This document shows, in pieces, positions 1 to 8,338 of a DNA stretch of 32,982 bases (within the stretch, counting starts at the first letter, position 1; each line of letters opens with the position of its first letter). This DNA is from a virus: the IMG/VR virus record IMGVR_UViG_3300032236_000453, positions 1 through 32,982 of that record; one strand, given 5' to 3'. Below the pieces are notes generated by a model that did no database searches, was not told the DNA's origin, and worked only from the letters and a program-made list of their open reading frames with translations. The translations under genes and the position numbers were made by a program.

Positions 1-18
1 CGATTTTTTCGGTAAACG

Positions 19-26
19 ATAAATAC
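19..26 (+). promoter_or_regulatory. Late-type promoter motif ATAAATAC (second fibre cassette)
   Basis: ATAAATAC lies 59 bases upstream of the start codon at 85, with no convincing sigma70 -35 box before it. The same core heptamer heads several other transcription units of this genome. It resembles the TATAAATA late promoter of T4-type phages. Its use as a promoter here is inferred from position and recurrence. Confidence 0.5.
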
Positions 27-34
27 ATATAACT

Positions 35-56
35 TAAACGCAATGTGGTGCGTTTA
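35..56 (+). promoter_or_regulatory. Leader hairpin
   Basis: TAAACGCA (35-42) pairs perfectly with TGCGTTTA (49-56) around the 6-base loop ATGTGG. It lies between the late-type motif and the ribosome site, so it would be near the 5' end of the transcript. A 5' stabilising hairpin or a protein-binding element is plausible. There is no T-run, so it is not an intrinsic terminator. Confidence 0.55.
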
Positions 57-71
57 TAGAATTGCAAGAGG

Positions 72-80
72 AGCATAGAA
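72..80 (+). promoter_or_regulatory. Recurrent leader motif AGCATAGAA with ribosome site
   Basis: AGCATAGAA directly follows the GAGGAG ribosome site and precedes the ATG at 85. AGCATAGRA also occurs just before the first start codons of the units at 13263, 16441 and 29530. Its function is unknown. Confidence 0.45.
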
Positions 81-84
81 CAGC

Positions 85-582
85 ATGGCAAAGTTTGCTA
101 ATAACACCTTAACCCAGGTCGCAGGGTTCGATGGACAAATACTAGCGCAAGAACTAGTATATAATCAAAAAGATTTCTGGAATCTAACTTGGTCTAACAC
201 CGATGATGCCGGAAACAAAACACCAATCGATTTGACCAATGTTACAATCAATGCTCAAATTATTCGTAGAACAATCACAAATTTACAAGATACAAGATAT
301 GGACTAAGTTTTGACATATCAGATTATACAACAAGTGCAGTAAGCCCAATAACACTAACAATAACAAATCGTGATGATACTAATGGTAAGTTTACATTAG
401 TTATTGATGATAGTGCTTGGAGTGTTATTAGTACTGATCCAGAACTAGATATTAGTGCAAATAATCCAGTTTGCTTTAGTGGTCGCATCAAATTAAGTTT
501 TCCATCATTAGGTGGTAATCCAGCATTTGATGAACAAGTATTCTTGTTATTCTTAATTGTTTCTGACGGAGTTGTAAACTAA
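85..582 (+). CDS. Small beta-rich tail protein, first gene of fibre cassette B
   Basis: A 165-residue protein without signal peptide or membrane segment. Its N-terminal part aligns by eye with the 158-residue protein at 29530: both have a VYN start, then an aromatic stretch, then DAGN followed by P-(I/V)-D-(L/I)-T. Both genes are the first of a three-gene cassette behind an ATAAATA motif. The likely role is a beta-sandwich baseplate or fibre-adaptor protein that docks the following fibre, inferred only from position and paralogy. A GAGGAG ribosome site lies 10 bases before the ATG. The next gene starts one base after its stop, so translation is likely coupled. Confidence 0.8.
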   Translation: MAKFANNTLTQVAGFDGQILAQELVYNQKDFWNLTWSNTDDAGNKTPIDLTNVTINAQIIRRTITNLQDTRYGLSFDISDYTTSAVSPITLTITNRDDTNGKFTLVIDDSAWSVISTDPELDISANNPVCFSGRIKLSFPSLGGNPAFDEQVFLLFLIVSDGVVN

Positions 583-583
583 A

Positions 584-3500
584 ATGGCAAGTCAAATCAA
601 TGTATCTAGTAATGATAAAAATATAGATGTTAATGTTACTACTAGAGGTAACATTAATTTAGAAACCACACGCAGTATCAATATACAATACTCAGGTGTA
701 CAAAAGATTATTGGTGGCAATAACATTCAATTAACACCAAGCAATGGTATAGGTAATGTAAAGATAGATGTTGTTGGTAACATTAGTAACGTTGCATATG
801 CAGCCAATGCAGGTAATGTTGTTAACCATAATCAACCTAACATTACAAGTGTTGGTACATTAACTAGTTTAGATGTAACCAATAATATTACAGCAAACAA
901 TATTCAAACAAATACCGTATTTCACAATGATACAGGTATTGCAATACAAAGCAATCAATGGGCGCAATTACAATATACCAATACTGCTATTGCACCTGCT
1001 AGTCAATATGATATTGGTACAGGTTCATGGTTGTTTGTAGACTCTACTGGCGCAGTTTGGCAATCAAATACAACAGGTATAGTTAAAGAAGTTAGATTAG
1101 GAAATGATGGTAGTATAAACAGTAATGGTAATGTTACAGCACCATACTTTATTGGTAATGGTAGTTCATTAACAAGTATTAATGGTAGTAATGTAACTGG
1201 TTCAATACCACAAAGTAATTATGCGAACATTGCTAACTCAGTAGCAGGTGCAAATGTTTCTGGTTATGTAGCAAATGCAACACATGCAACAATTAGTAAT
1301 ATTGCAAACGTAGCATATTCAGTATCAGCATCAAATGTTACAGGTCAAGTAAGTAATGCGTTAGTAGCAGGTACTGTTTATACTAATGCACAACCTAATA
1401 TTACAAGTGTAGGTACATTAACAAGTTTAAGTTTAAGTGGTGCAATAACTGGTGATTTAATACCAAGTAGCAATGTAACACAAAACTTAGGTAATACAAC
1501 TAATCGCTGGAAAGATTTATATCTAAGTGGATCATCAATCATTATTGGTTCACAAACTATTAGTGCAACAACTTCAGGTATTTCATTAAGTGGTACAGTA
1601 AATGGTGATGGTGGTAATTTAAGTAACATCACAGGTGCAAACGTAACAGGACAAGTAGGCAATAGTTTAATTGCTGGTACTGTTTATACTAATGCACAAC
1701 CAAATGTAACAAGTGTAGGTACATTAACTGGATTAAATGTATCTGGTAATGTTACAGTAACAGGTAATTTGTCAGTGGCAGGTAATATAAGTTATGTTAA
1801 CAGTAATGTAACAGCCATTTCAGATCCTGTAATTGAATTAGGTAATAATGCAAACAATCAACCATTAACAAATAATGATGGTATGGATCGCGGTGAGATA
1901 TTACATTATTACACAACACAACCTGTCAATGCATTTATGGGTTGGAAGAATGGTAGTAGTGAATTTCAATTTGGTAGTAATGTATCAGTTCTTAATAATG
2001 TTGTTACAGTTAATACTTATGGTAACATTCGTGCCCAACAAGTTTATGCAAACATTAATGGCAGTAATGTAATTGGTAACGTCGGTAATGCAGTTCATGC
2101 ATATTTTAGTGATTCAGCAAATAGTGTTGCTGGAGCGAATGTTTCTGGTTCTGTATCACAAAGTAATTATGCAAATATAGCAAACTCAGTAGCAGGTGCT
2201 AATGTATCAGGCGCAGTTGCATATGCGACAACTGCAAATGCAGTAGCCGGAGCAAATGTAAGTGGCTCAGTATCACAAAGTAATTATGCTAATATCGCTA
2301 ACTCAGTATCGGGGAGCAACGTGTCTGGTCCTGTTGCATTTGCTACAACTGCAAATAGCGTAGCAGGTGCAAACGTAAGTGGTTCTGTATCACAAAGTAA
2401 CTATGCAAACATTGCTAACTCAGTAGCAGTAGCAAATGTTGTTGGTATAGGTAACATTGCAACTATTAACTTAAATGGATCAACAACACAAGTATTATAT
2501 GGTAATGGTGTATTTGCTACATTGTCATTACCAAGTGGTAATGGAATCAGCAACGGTACAAGTAATGTAAGTATACCTGTTAGTAGTGGTAATGTAAACA
2601 CTACAGTTGGTGGAGTTGCAAATGTATTGGTTGTAACAACTACAGGTATAAATGTTGCAGGTTATATTAACAGCACAGGTAATATTACTGGTGCAAATGC
2701 TAGTTTAGGTAATTTAGTAACTAGTAATTATTTTAGTGGTAATGGTAGTTTATTAACAGGTATTAATGGTGCAAACGTATCAGCAGTAGCACAAAGTAAT
2801 TATTCAAACATAGCCAATAGTGTATCAGGTAGTAACGTATCAGGTCCTGTTGCGTTTGCTACAACTGCTAATTCAGTAGCAGGTGCTAATATAAGTGGTT
2901 CTGTATCACAAAGTAATTATGCAAATATTGCTAACTCAGTTGCTGGCGCTAATGTATCTGGCCAAGTTGCTAATGCATTAGTTAGTGGTACAGTATATAC
3001 AGCCGCACAACCAAACATTACAAGTGTAGGCACACTAACATCATTATCAGTAACAGGTAATATTACTGCAGGTAATGTTGCAGGTGGCAATTTAATTAGT
3101 GGTAATTATATTAGTGGTAATGGATCATTATTAACAAGTATCAATGGTGCAAATGTATCAGCAGTAGCGCAAAGCAATTATGCAAACATAGCAAACTCAG
3201 TAGCAGGTGCTAATGTAAGTGGTTCTGTATCACAAAGCAATTATGCAAATATAGCAAACTCAGTAGCAGGTGCTAACGTAAGTGGTACAGTTAGTAGTGC
3301 AACAACTGCCGGTACAGTAACAACTGCAGCACAACCAAACATTACAAGTCATGGTTCATTAATAGGACTAACAGTAAGTAATATTGCAGGTGTAGTTGAT
3401 TTTACAAATACTGCAAACGTAAGTTTGGGCGCAGTAGGTAATCTTAAAATCACAGGTGGTAGTGCAAGTCAATATTTACAAACAGATGGTACAGGTAATT

Positions 3501-4450
3501 TAAGTTGGCAAACCGTAACAGGTGGCGGCGGTTCTAGTATCAGCAATGGTACAAGTAATGTAAGCATACCTGTAAGTAGTAGTAACATTAATATGAACGT
3601 TAATGCAACAAACGTTGCTGTTTTTACTAATACAACTGCAACATATAACGTTGATGGTGTTTTCTCAAGTGCTAATATTAGTTCTATTAGTAATGGAACG
3701 AATGCAGTCGGTGGTATATTCAGTGTTATTGATTATGGTAATACACAAAATGCAACAGATATTGACTTCTTGTCAGCACAAGCACGTGGTACACGTGGTA
3801 GTCCAACTGCATTAGGTACTGGTGACATATTATTCAAATTAAACGCATATGGTTATACTGGTAATGGTACAGCAACTATTGATGGTATTACTGGTTGGAA
3901 AGATGCAGGTAGTGCAATTGCAAGTTATGTAATTGAATTGCCAACAGGTGCGAATGGTGCATATACAACAGAATCTAGATTACAAGCAGTACAAAATAAC
4001 GGTAATCTTGCAAAAGCAGGATTATATGGTAATGGTACATTTTACATCTCTGGTGGAGGTGGTGCAGATGGCAACTTAACTATCGGTAATATTGCTGGTA
4101 GTGGTACAAGTAATCTTGCAAACGTAGCATTTACTAAGTATAATGAAAAAGTAGTTGCAGGTGGTAGTACAGGTGCTGCAACATTAACACCAGATGCGGC
4201 AGCAGGTACAATATACAATTATACGCTAACAGGTAATATTACATTAAGCGCATTAGGTAATGCAGTTGCTGGTACAGGTATGACAATTATATTAACACAA
4301 GATGCAACTGGCAACAGAACATTAACAAGTACAATGAAGTTTTTAGGTGGAACAAAAACTTTAAGCACATCAGCAAATGCGATAGATATTATGAGCGTAT
4401 TTTATGACGGAACTACATATTATGCTTCATTAGGTAAGGGATTCGCATAA
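584..4450 (+). CDS. Long repetitive tail fibre protein
   Basis: A 1288-residue fibre. It carries two interleaved repeats: an A-type unit with core NYANIANSVAGANVSG in many copies between about residues 205 and 910, and a B-type unit with core QPNITSVGTLTSL in about five copies near residues 83, 267, 370, 805 and 920. A non-repeat island near residues 412-495 (DPVIELGNNANNQPLTNNDG, then FMGWKN) resembles a domain known from fibres of T4-like cyanophages and related aquatic phages. The C-terminus, after a Gly-rich hinge near residue 985, is a non-repetitive beta-rich tip, probably the receptor-binding or trimerisation end. The KITGG-x-YLQTDGTGNLSW segment recurs in the fibre at 30006. Composition is dominated by N, G, S, T, A and V, as in beta-helical fibres. 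The stop overlaps the next start (TAATG). Confidence 0.88.
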   Translation: MASQINVSSNDKNIDVNVTTRGNINLETTRSINIQYSGVQKIIGGNNIQLTPSNGIGNVKIDVVGNISNVAYAANAGNVVNHNQPNITSVGTLTSLDVTNNITANNIQTNTVFHNDTGIAIQSNQWAQLQYTNTAIAPASQYDIGTGSWLFVDSTGAVWQSNTTGIVKEVRLGNDGSINSNGNVTAPYFIGNGSSLTSINGSNVTGSIPQSNYANIANSVAGANVSGYVANATHATISNIANVAYSVSASNVTGQVSNALVAGTVYTNAQPNITSVGTLTSLSLSGAITGDLIPSSNVTQNLGNTTNRWKDLYLSGSSIIIGSQTISATTSGISLSGTVNGDGGNLSNITGANVTGQVGNSLIAGTVYTNAQPNVTSVGTLTGLNVSGNVTVTGNLSVAGNISYVNSNVTAISDPVIELGNNANNQPLTNNDGMDRGEILHYYTTQPVNAFMGWKNGSSEFQFGSNVSVLNNVVTVNTYGNIRAQQVYANINGSNVIGNVGNAVHAYFSDSANSVAGANVSGSVSQSNYANIANSVAGANVSGAVAYATTANAVAGANVSGSVSQSNYANIANSVSGSNVSGPVAFATTANSVAGANVSGSVSQSNYANIANSVAVANVVGIGNIATINLNGSTTQVLYGNGVFATLSLPSGNGISNGTSNVSIPVSSGNVNTTVGGVANVLVVTTTGINVAGYINSTGNITGANASLGNLVTSNYFSGNGSLLTGINGANVSAVAQSNYSNIANSVSGSNVSGPVAFATTANSVAGANISGSVSQSNYANIANSVAGANVSGQVANALVSGTVYTAAQPNITSVGTLTSLSVTGNITAGNVAGGNLISGNYISGNGSLLTSINGANVSAVAQSNYANIANSVAGANVSGSVSQSNYANIANSVAGANVSGTVSSATTAGTVTTAAQPNITSHGSLIGLTVSNIAGVVDFTNTANVSLGAVGNLKITGGSASQYLQTDGTGNLSWQTVTGGGGSSISNGTSNVSIPVSSSNINMNVNATNVAVFTNTTATYNVDGVFSSANISSISNGTNAVGGIFSVIDYGNTQNATDIDFLSAQARGTRGSPTALGTGDILFKLNAYGYTGNGTATIDGITGWKDAGSAIASYVIELPTGANGAYTTESRLQAVQNNGNLAKAGLYGNGTFYISGGGGADGNLTIGNIAGSGTSNLANVAFTKYNEKVVAGGSTGAATLTPDAAAGTIYNYTLTGNITLSALGNAVAGTGMTIILTQDATGNRTLTSTMKFLGGTKTLSTSANAIDIMSVFYDGTTYYASLGKGFA
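1190..3330 (+). repeat. Internal coding repeats of the fibre gene
   Basis: Units of about 60-75 bp encoding NYANIANSVAGANVSG-type segments recur in tandem or near-tandem, for example around 1215, 2165, 2285, 2395, 2800, 2915, 3175 and 3238. Several are nearly identical at DNA level. The copies at about 3175 and 3238 are adjacent and differ by only a few bases, which suggests recent duplication. Such repeats allow changes in fibre length by recombination. Confidence 0.8.
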
Positions 4451-7400
4451 TGTTTTCATGGCGTGACAATTATATAAATTATCTTAGTGCTGGTGGAGAT
4501 CCATATTGGTATAATGTAGTTTTCGCACAAAATTTTGAATATCCAATTTTTGGTAGTGCTAGTGGTCCAACTGATTCTAGTAGTAATAATTATAGTGTTA
4601 CTCTTAGTAATCTTGTTGTAGCAAGTAATTTAACTCCTTTTGGTGGTTCAAGTACACAAGGTTCATTGTCATTTACTGGCAGTCCAATTAATAACTATGT
4701 AACATTTCCATCAGGTCAAGCAGCATTTACTATGGGTACTGGTGCTTGGACTGTTGAATTTTGGTTTAACTTAAACTTTGCAGGTACAGGTGATCAAAGT
4801 TTTATTGATATGCGTAATCCAAGCGCATTCAACGTAACTGGTATAGAAATTGATTATACTGTACAAACATTACGATATTATACTAATGGTGGTGCAGCCA
4901 TTCAAACTGCTAGTGGATTAGTTACTGCTGGTAATTGGTACCATTTTGCATTATGTAAAAGCGGTACTAGTACAAAAATGTTTTTGAATGGAACACAGGT
5001 AGGTTCTACATATACAGATAATAATAGTTATATTGCAAATACTCCATTATTAGGTGTATATAGTTTAAGTTCGGGTGCCGGTCAATTAAATGGATACATG
5101 AGTAATTTGCGTATTGTAAAGGGTACTGCTGTATATACTGCTAATTTTACACCCCCATCTAGTCCATTAACTGCGATATCAGGTACAAGTTATTTAATGA
5201 ACGTTACAAGAAGTACTAGTGGTACTGGATTATATAACAATTATACATTAGCAGGTACTGATTTAAGTACAAATACTTTTACACCAACTGGAACTATAGG
5301 GTGGTCAGGACTAAGTCCTTTTGGTAATAGTTATCCAGGTAGTTTTAGTTTAATTAGTCAAGGTGCACAATCATTAACTGTTGCAACTAATGCTGCATTT
5401 ACATATGGTACTGGTGATTTTACTATAGAATGTTGGGTACGATTTAATACTATAGGTACACAACAATATATTATTGACCAAAGAAATAGTGGTACTGCAA
5501 CTGCAATCATACCCACAATATATCTTGCTAGTACAAACGTAATCGTTTATTATGTTAATGGAGCAGCAAGAATTACAGGTACAGTATCAATATCTGCAAA
5601 TACTTGGTATGCAATATCTGTTGTTAAATCTAGCGGCAGTACAAAATTATATGTGAATGGAACACAAGATGGTTCAACATATACTGATAGCAACACTTAT
5701 GCGGCTAGTCGTGTAGTTATTGGGACTAATGCGGCAACAGCAGGTAATTATTTAAATGGATATATTACTAACGTTCGTTTAGTTAAAGGTACTGCCGTAT
5801 ATTCTGCTAATTATACACCTAGCAGTATACCTTTAACTGCAATCACAAATACAAGTTTATTATTAGTTAACAATGGTGGTTTCCAAGATGTAAGTAGTCA
5901 AGGACAACTTATTACTACTCCACTAAATATTTCAAATCCATCAGCGACAACTGCGCTTGCAAAATTTGGTAATCAATCTAGTGTTTATGCTCCATCAGGT
6001 TATCAATTAATTGGGCATCAAACATATCTACCATTTGGTACAAATGATTTTACTATTGAAGGTTGGGTGTATCGTAATGTTGCAAATGCAACTCATACAA
6101 TTATAACAAAAAGCGGAGTTCTTGGTTCATATACTAGTTTAGGATTTAATGGCACAAGTCAATATGTATATACTAAACCAACTGGTAGCGAATTTAATTT
6201 AAGTACTGGTGATTTTACAATTGAATTTTGGATATATCCTACTGTATCTCCATCGAATTCATATGCTCCAACTGCATTTACTATGAATGCTAACGGCACT
6301 GATTGGGGTGTTGGTGGTACTGGTTTACGTATAAGTCAAAGTACTGTTATTATGGGGAATAGTTCTGGATTTACTACATTGACATTTTCTAGTACTATTG
6401 CAACAAATGCATGGACTCATGTAGCAGTAGTGCGTAGTGGAAGTGGAACAAATAATGTTACTGCATATCATAATGGTGTAAGTAAAGGTACTGCAACATA
6501 TACAGGTAATATAGGTTCAACTACTTGTTGGCCAGCATTATCAACAAGTGATAGTGCAGGTACTGGTGGTCGTGAATATATGACTGGTTATTTTAGTGAT
6601 TGGCGAATTGTTAAAGGTTATGCATTATACACAAGTACTTTTACTCCACCGACAACACCATTGACAGCAGTAACAGGTACAAGTTTATTAGTATCACAAA
6701 ATAACGTTGATAGCGGACCATTATCATTAACCATGTATGGAACTAATTCGGTAGTAGTATCATCACCTTATAGTAATACAGTTGGTTGGACATTACAAAT
6801 AAACAGTAGCAATCAATTAATTTGGGTTAGTGGCACAACTACATTAAGAACAAGTACTACTACTATTGGTGCGACTACTTGGACATATTTTACTATTAGT
6901 AGAACTAGCAATACCACATATATGTTTATTAATGGTGCATTGCAGGGCACTTCCTTTACAGATAATGGAAATTATAATCAAACAAATAATATGTATATTG
7001 GTGCTGACCGTTCAATTGCGAATGGATTAAATGGTTATATAGATGATTTACGAATAACAAATGGAGTTGGTCGTTATACTGCTGCATTTACTAGTCCATC
7101 TACGACATTTCCAACATATGGTTCTGGTAACTTACCGACACCAGCACCAGCCCCAACATACCCAGCATTCGTTACAAGTGGTGTTGTCTTCTATGTAGAT
7201 GCAGGTAATTCATCTAGTTATTCTGGATCCGGTTCATCTTGGTTAGATTTGAGTGGTAATAATTGGACTGGTACGATTAGTAATGCAACATATGTATATA
7301 CTGGACCAAATGGAGTAGGCAGTTATTTTAATTTTAATGGTACAAATTCAAACGTAAACTTTGGTAACGTAACAAATGCAAACTTTGGTAGTGGTGACTT

Positions 7401-7851
7401 TACTATTACATTCTGGATGTATGCAACAGTATGGGGCGGTAGTTCAGGTCCTTGGGGTAAGAAAAACGTTGATACAACAAATGCTACTGCTTGGCATTTT
7501 TATAGCGACGGTGGTATACCAACATTTATAAATGGTCGTTTTGGTAATGGATCAGTTAATAATCAATGTACTACTGCTGTTGCAACAGGTGTTTGGACAA
7601 TGTATACAGTAATTCGTAGTGGTAGTGGTACAGGTAATTTGAATTGGTATATTAATGGATCTACAACTACTTCAGGTACTTATACAAATACAAATACTGT
7701 TACTGAAACTGCTAGTTTATATGCAGGATATACACAACGTTATAATGCTTATTTTAATGGTAGATTATCAGTTATGGCAATTTATAATCGTGCAATATCT
7801 ACAACAGAAAACGCACAAAACTTTAATGCTACCGCGTATAGATATTTTTAA
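4450..7851 (+). CDS. Large multi-LamG (concanavalin A-like) tail adhesin
   Basis: An 1133-residue protein built from laminin-G/concanavalin-like lectin domains. Domain 1 spans about residues 58-250 and domain 2 about 288-475; both contain the WTVEFW/FTIECW strand, the NWYHFALCKSG/TWYAISVVKSSG strand, FLNGTQ and the LRIVKGTAVYTANFTPP ending. A third domain starts near 528 (FTIEGWVYRN) and breaks off near 558. A complete fourth domain follows (about 560-770), and the missing half of domain three resumes near 778 (GWTLQINSSN to RYTAAFTSP, about 885). A Pro-rich linker (LPTPAPAPTYP) leads to a fifth LamG domain at about 905-1133. Such domains bind carbohydrate, so a host-surface adhesin is likely. 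It starts inside the stop of the fibre gene (TAATG), implying coupled translation. Confidence 0.85.
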   Translation: MFSWRDNYINYLSAGGDPYWYNVVFAQNFEYPIFGSASGPTDSSSNNYSVTLSNLVVASNLTPFGGSSTQGSLSFTGSPINNYVTFPSGQAAFTMGTGAWTVEFWFNLNFAGTGDQSFIDMRNPSAFNVTGIEIDYTVQTLRYYTNGGAAIQTASGLVTAGNWYHFALCKSGTSTKMFLNGTQVGSTYTDNNSYIANTPLLGVYSLSSGAGQLNGYMSNLRIVKGTAVYTANFTPPSSPLTAISGTSYLMNVTRSTSGTGLYNNYTLAGTDLSTNTFTPTGTIGWSGLSPFGNSYPGSFSLISQGAQSLTVATNAAFTYGTGDFTIECWVRFNTIGTQQYIIDQRNSGTATAIIPTIYLASTNVIVYYVNGAARITGTVSISANTWYAISVVKSSGSTKLYVNGTQDGSTYTDSNTYAASRVVIGTNAATAGNYLNGYITNVRLVKGTAVYSANYTPSSIPLTAITNTSLLLVNNGGFQDVSSQGQLITTPLNISNPSATTALAKFGNQSSVYAPSGYQLIGHQTYLPFGTNDFTIEGWVYRNVANATHTIITKSGVLGSYTSLGFNGTSQYVYTKPTGSEFNLSTGDFTIEFWIYPTVSPSNSYAPTAFTMNANGTDWGVGGTGLRISQSTVIMGNSSGFTTLTFSSTIATNAWTHVAVVRSGSGTNNVTAYHNGVSKGTATYTGNIGSTTCWPALSTSDSAGTGGREYMTGYFSDWRIVKGYALYTSTFTPPTTPLTAVTGTSLLVSQNNVDSGPLSLTMYGTNSVVVSSPYSNTVGWTLQINSSNQLIWVSGTTTLRTSTTTIGATTWTYFTISRTSNTTYMFINGALQGTSFTDNGNYNQTNNMYIGADRSIANGLNGYIDDLRITNGVGRYTAAFTSPSTTFPTYGSGNLPTPAPAPTYPAFVTSGVVFYVDAGNSSSYSGSGSSWLDLSGNNWTGTISNATYVYTGPNGVGSYFNFNGTNSNVNFGNVTNANFGSGDFTITFWMYATVWGGSSGPWGKKNVDTTNATAWHFYSDGGIPTFINGRFGNGSVNNQCTTAVATGVWTMYTVIRSGSGTGNLNWYINGSTTTSGTYTNTNTVTETASLYAGYTQRYNAYFNGRLSVMAIYNRAISTTENAQNFNATAYRYF

Positions 7852-7853
7852 TT

Positions 7854-8075
7854 ATGATAGACTTTTCAACACAACAGTTAACATGGATATTAGTAGGTGC
7901 ACTTGGTATAGGTGGTACTGGCTATCTTAACCTAACTAAATCAGTTGATGAGATAGACAAAAAATTAGCAGTTACAATAAATACAACTGACAATACAAAC
8001 AAAAATATAGATAAGTTACAACAACAGTTAGACAGAATAGAACAAAAATTAAATACGCCTGTTGTTATGAAGTAA
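7854..8075 (+). CDS. Small membrane protein with coiled coil, possible holin
   Basis: A 73-residue protein. Residues about 8-27 (LTWILVGALGIGGTGYLNLT) form one hydrophobic segment. They are followed by a charged heptad-like region (about 30-67, with IDKKL, IDKLQQQLDRIEQKL) that should form a coiled coil. It is the last gene of the late strand, two bases after the adhesin stop, and the only small membrane protein seen. That position and topology fit a holin-like or spanin-like lysis protein, but a virion or membrane-anchored protein of unknown role fits equally well. No endolysin gene accompanies it. Confidence 0.7.
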   Translation: MIDFSTQQLTWILVGALGIGGTGYLNLTKSVDEIDKKLAVTINTTDNTNKNIDKLQQQLDRIEQKLNTPVVMK

Positions 8076-8081
8076 TAAATA
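8075..8081 (+). promoter_or_regulatory. Late-type motif ATAAATA after the last late gene
   Basis: ATAAATA begins at the final base of the 73-residue gene and is followed by about 170 bases with no open frame but with pairing potential. If it acts like the other copies it would drive a short non-coding transcript. It could equally be a chance match in AT-rich DNA. Confidence 0.25.
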
Positions 8082-8255
8082 TTTTCGTGTGACGAGTTCT
8101 TTGTTTCTACAGTACGCCATACTATTTTTCTTTAGAATAAGTCACACACCTTTTTCGTACCCCGCCGCTGCTATTGTCTCTTGAATCTCTATACCCTAAA
8201 TACACGGCGTGGGTACATCTCTTTTAACTCCCCAAATGTAATACTTTCTACTGAC
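8082..8255 (+). other. Non-coding stretch with a long-range hairpin, late/early boundary
   Basis: No gene was found here. GTGTGAC (8087-8093) and GTCACAC (8141-8147) are inverted copies. A stronger pair is GTACCCCGCCG (8157-8167) with CGGCG-T-GGGTAC (8205-8216): 11 pairs with one bulged T and a 37-base loop. It is more GC-rich than its surroundings and a T-rich run follows. It may terminate the late operon or belong to a structured RNA. The long loop is unlike a standard intrinsic terminator. Confidence 0.4.
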
Positions 8256-8284
8256 TTGACGGTAAATGGACTCTGTTGTATACT
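8256..8284 (+). promoter_or_regulatory. Early sigma70 promoter P1
   Basis: TTGACG (8256-8261), a 17-base spacer, then TATACT (8279-8284). This is one base off consensus in each box with the ideal spacing. The start site should be near 8291, exactly where a leader hairpin begins (TTCAGT 8290-8295 with ACTGAA 8310-8315). Confidence 0.85.
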
Positions 8285-8318
8285 ATGTGTTCAGTAGCGA
8301 TAAAAAGCAACTGAAATG

Positions 8319-8338
8319 GTGTTGTAAAAATACAACAC
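8319..8338 (+). promoter_or_regulatory. Perfect 8-bp inverted repeat between P1 and P2
   Basis: GTGTTGTA (8319-8326), AAAA, TACAACAC (8331-8338) is a perfect hairpin or palindrome. It lies in the P1 leader just before promoter P2 and abuts its operator-like repeat. It could be an attenuating hairpin, an RNA-stability element or a protein site. There is no T-run after it. Confidence 0.5.

Larger units (their letters stand above)
1..123. repeat. Direct terminal repeat, left copy (genome closes as a circle)
   Basis: Bases 1-123 are identical to bases 32860-32982. The repeat holds the late-type promoter motif, a leader hairpin, the ribosome site and the first 13 codons of the gene at 85. An exact overlap of this modest length is what an assembler leaves when a circular or circularly permuted molecule closes on itself. 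The unit genome would then be 32,859 bp. A real short terminal redundancy is the alternative and cannot be excluded from one sequence. Confidence 0.93.

Noticed and set aside
1378-1662. Open frame on the minus strand inside the fibre gene (94 codons)
   Set aside because: It is the shadow of a repetitive, A/T-ending codon set in the + strand fibre gene; no ribosome site or family motif.
7655-7930. Open frame of 91 codons across the adhesin end and the small membrane gene
   Set aside because: Its sequence is a frame-shifted reading of the LamG tail and the 73-residue gene; no sensible start context.
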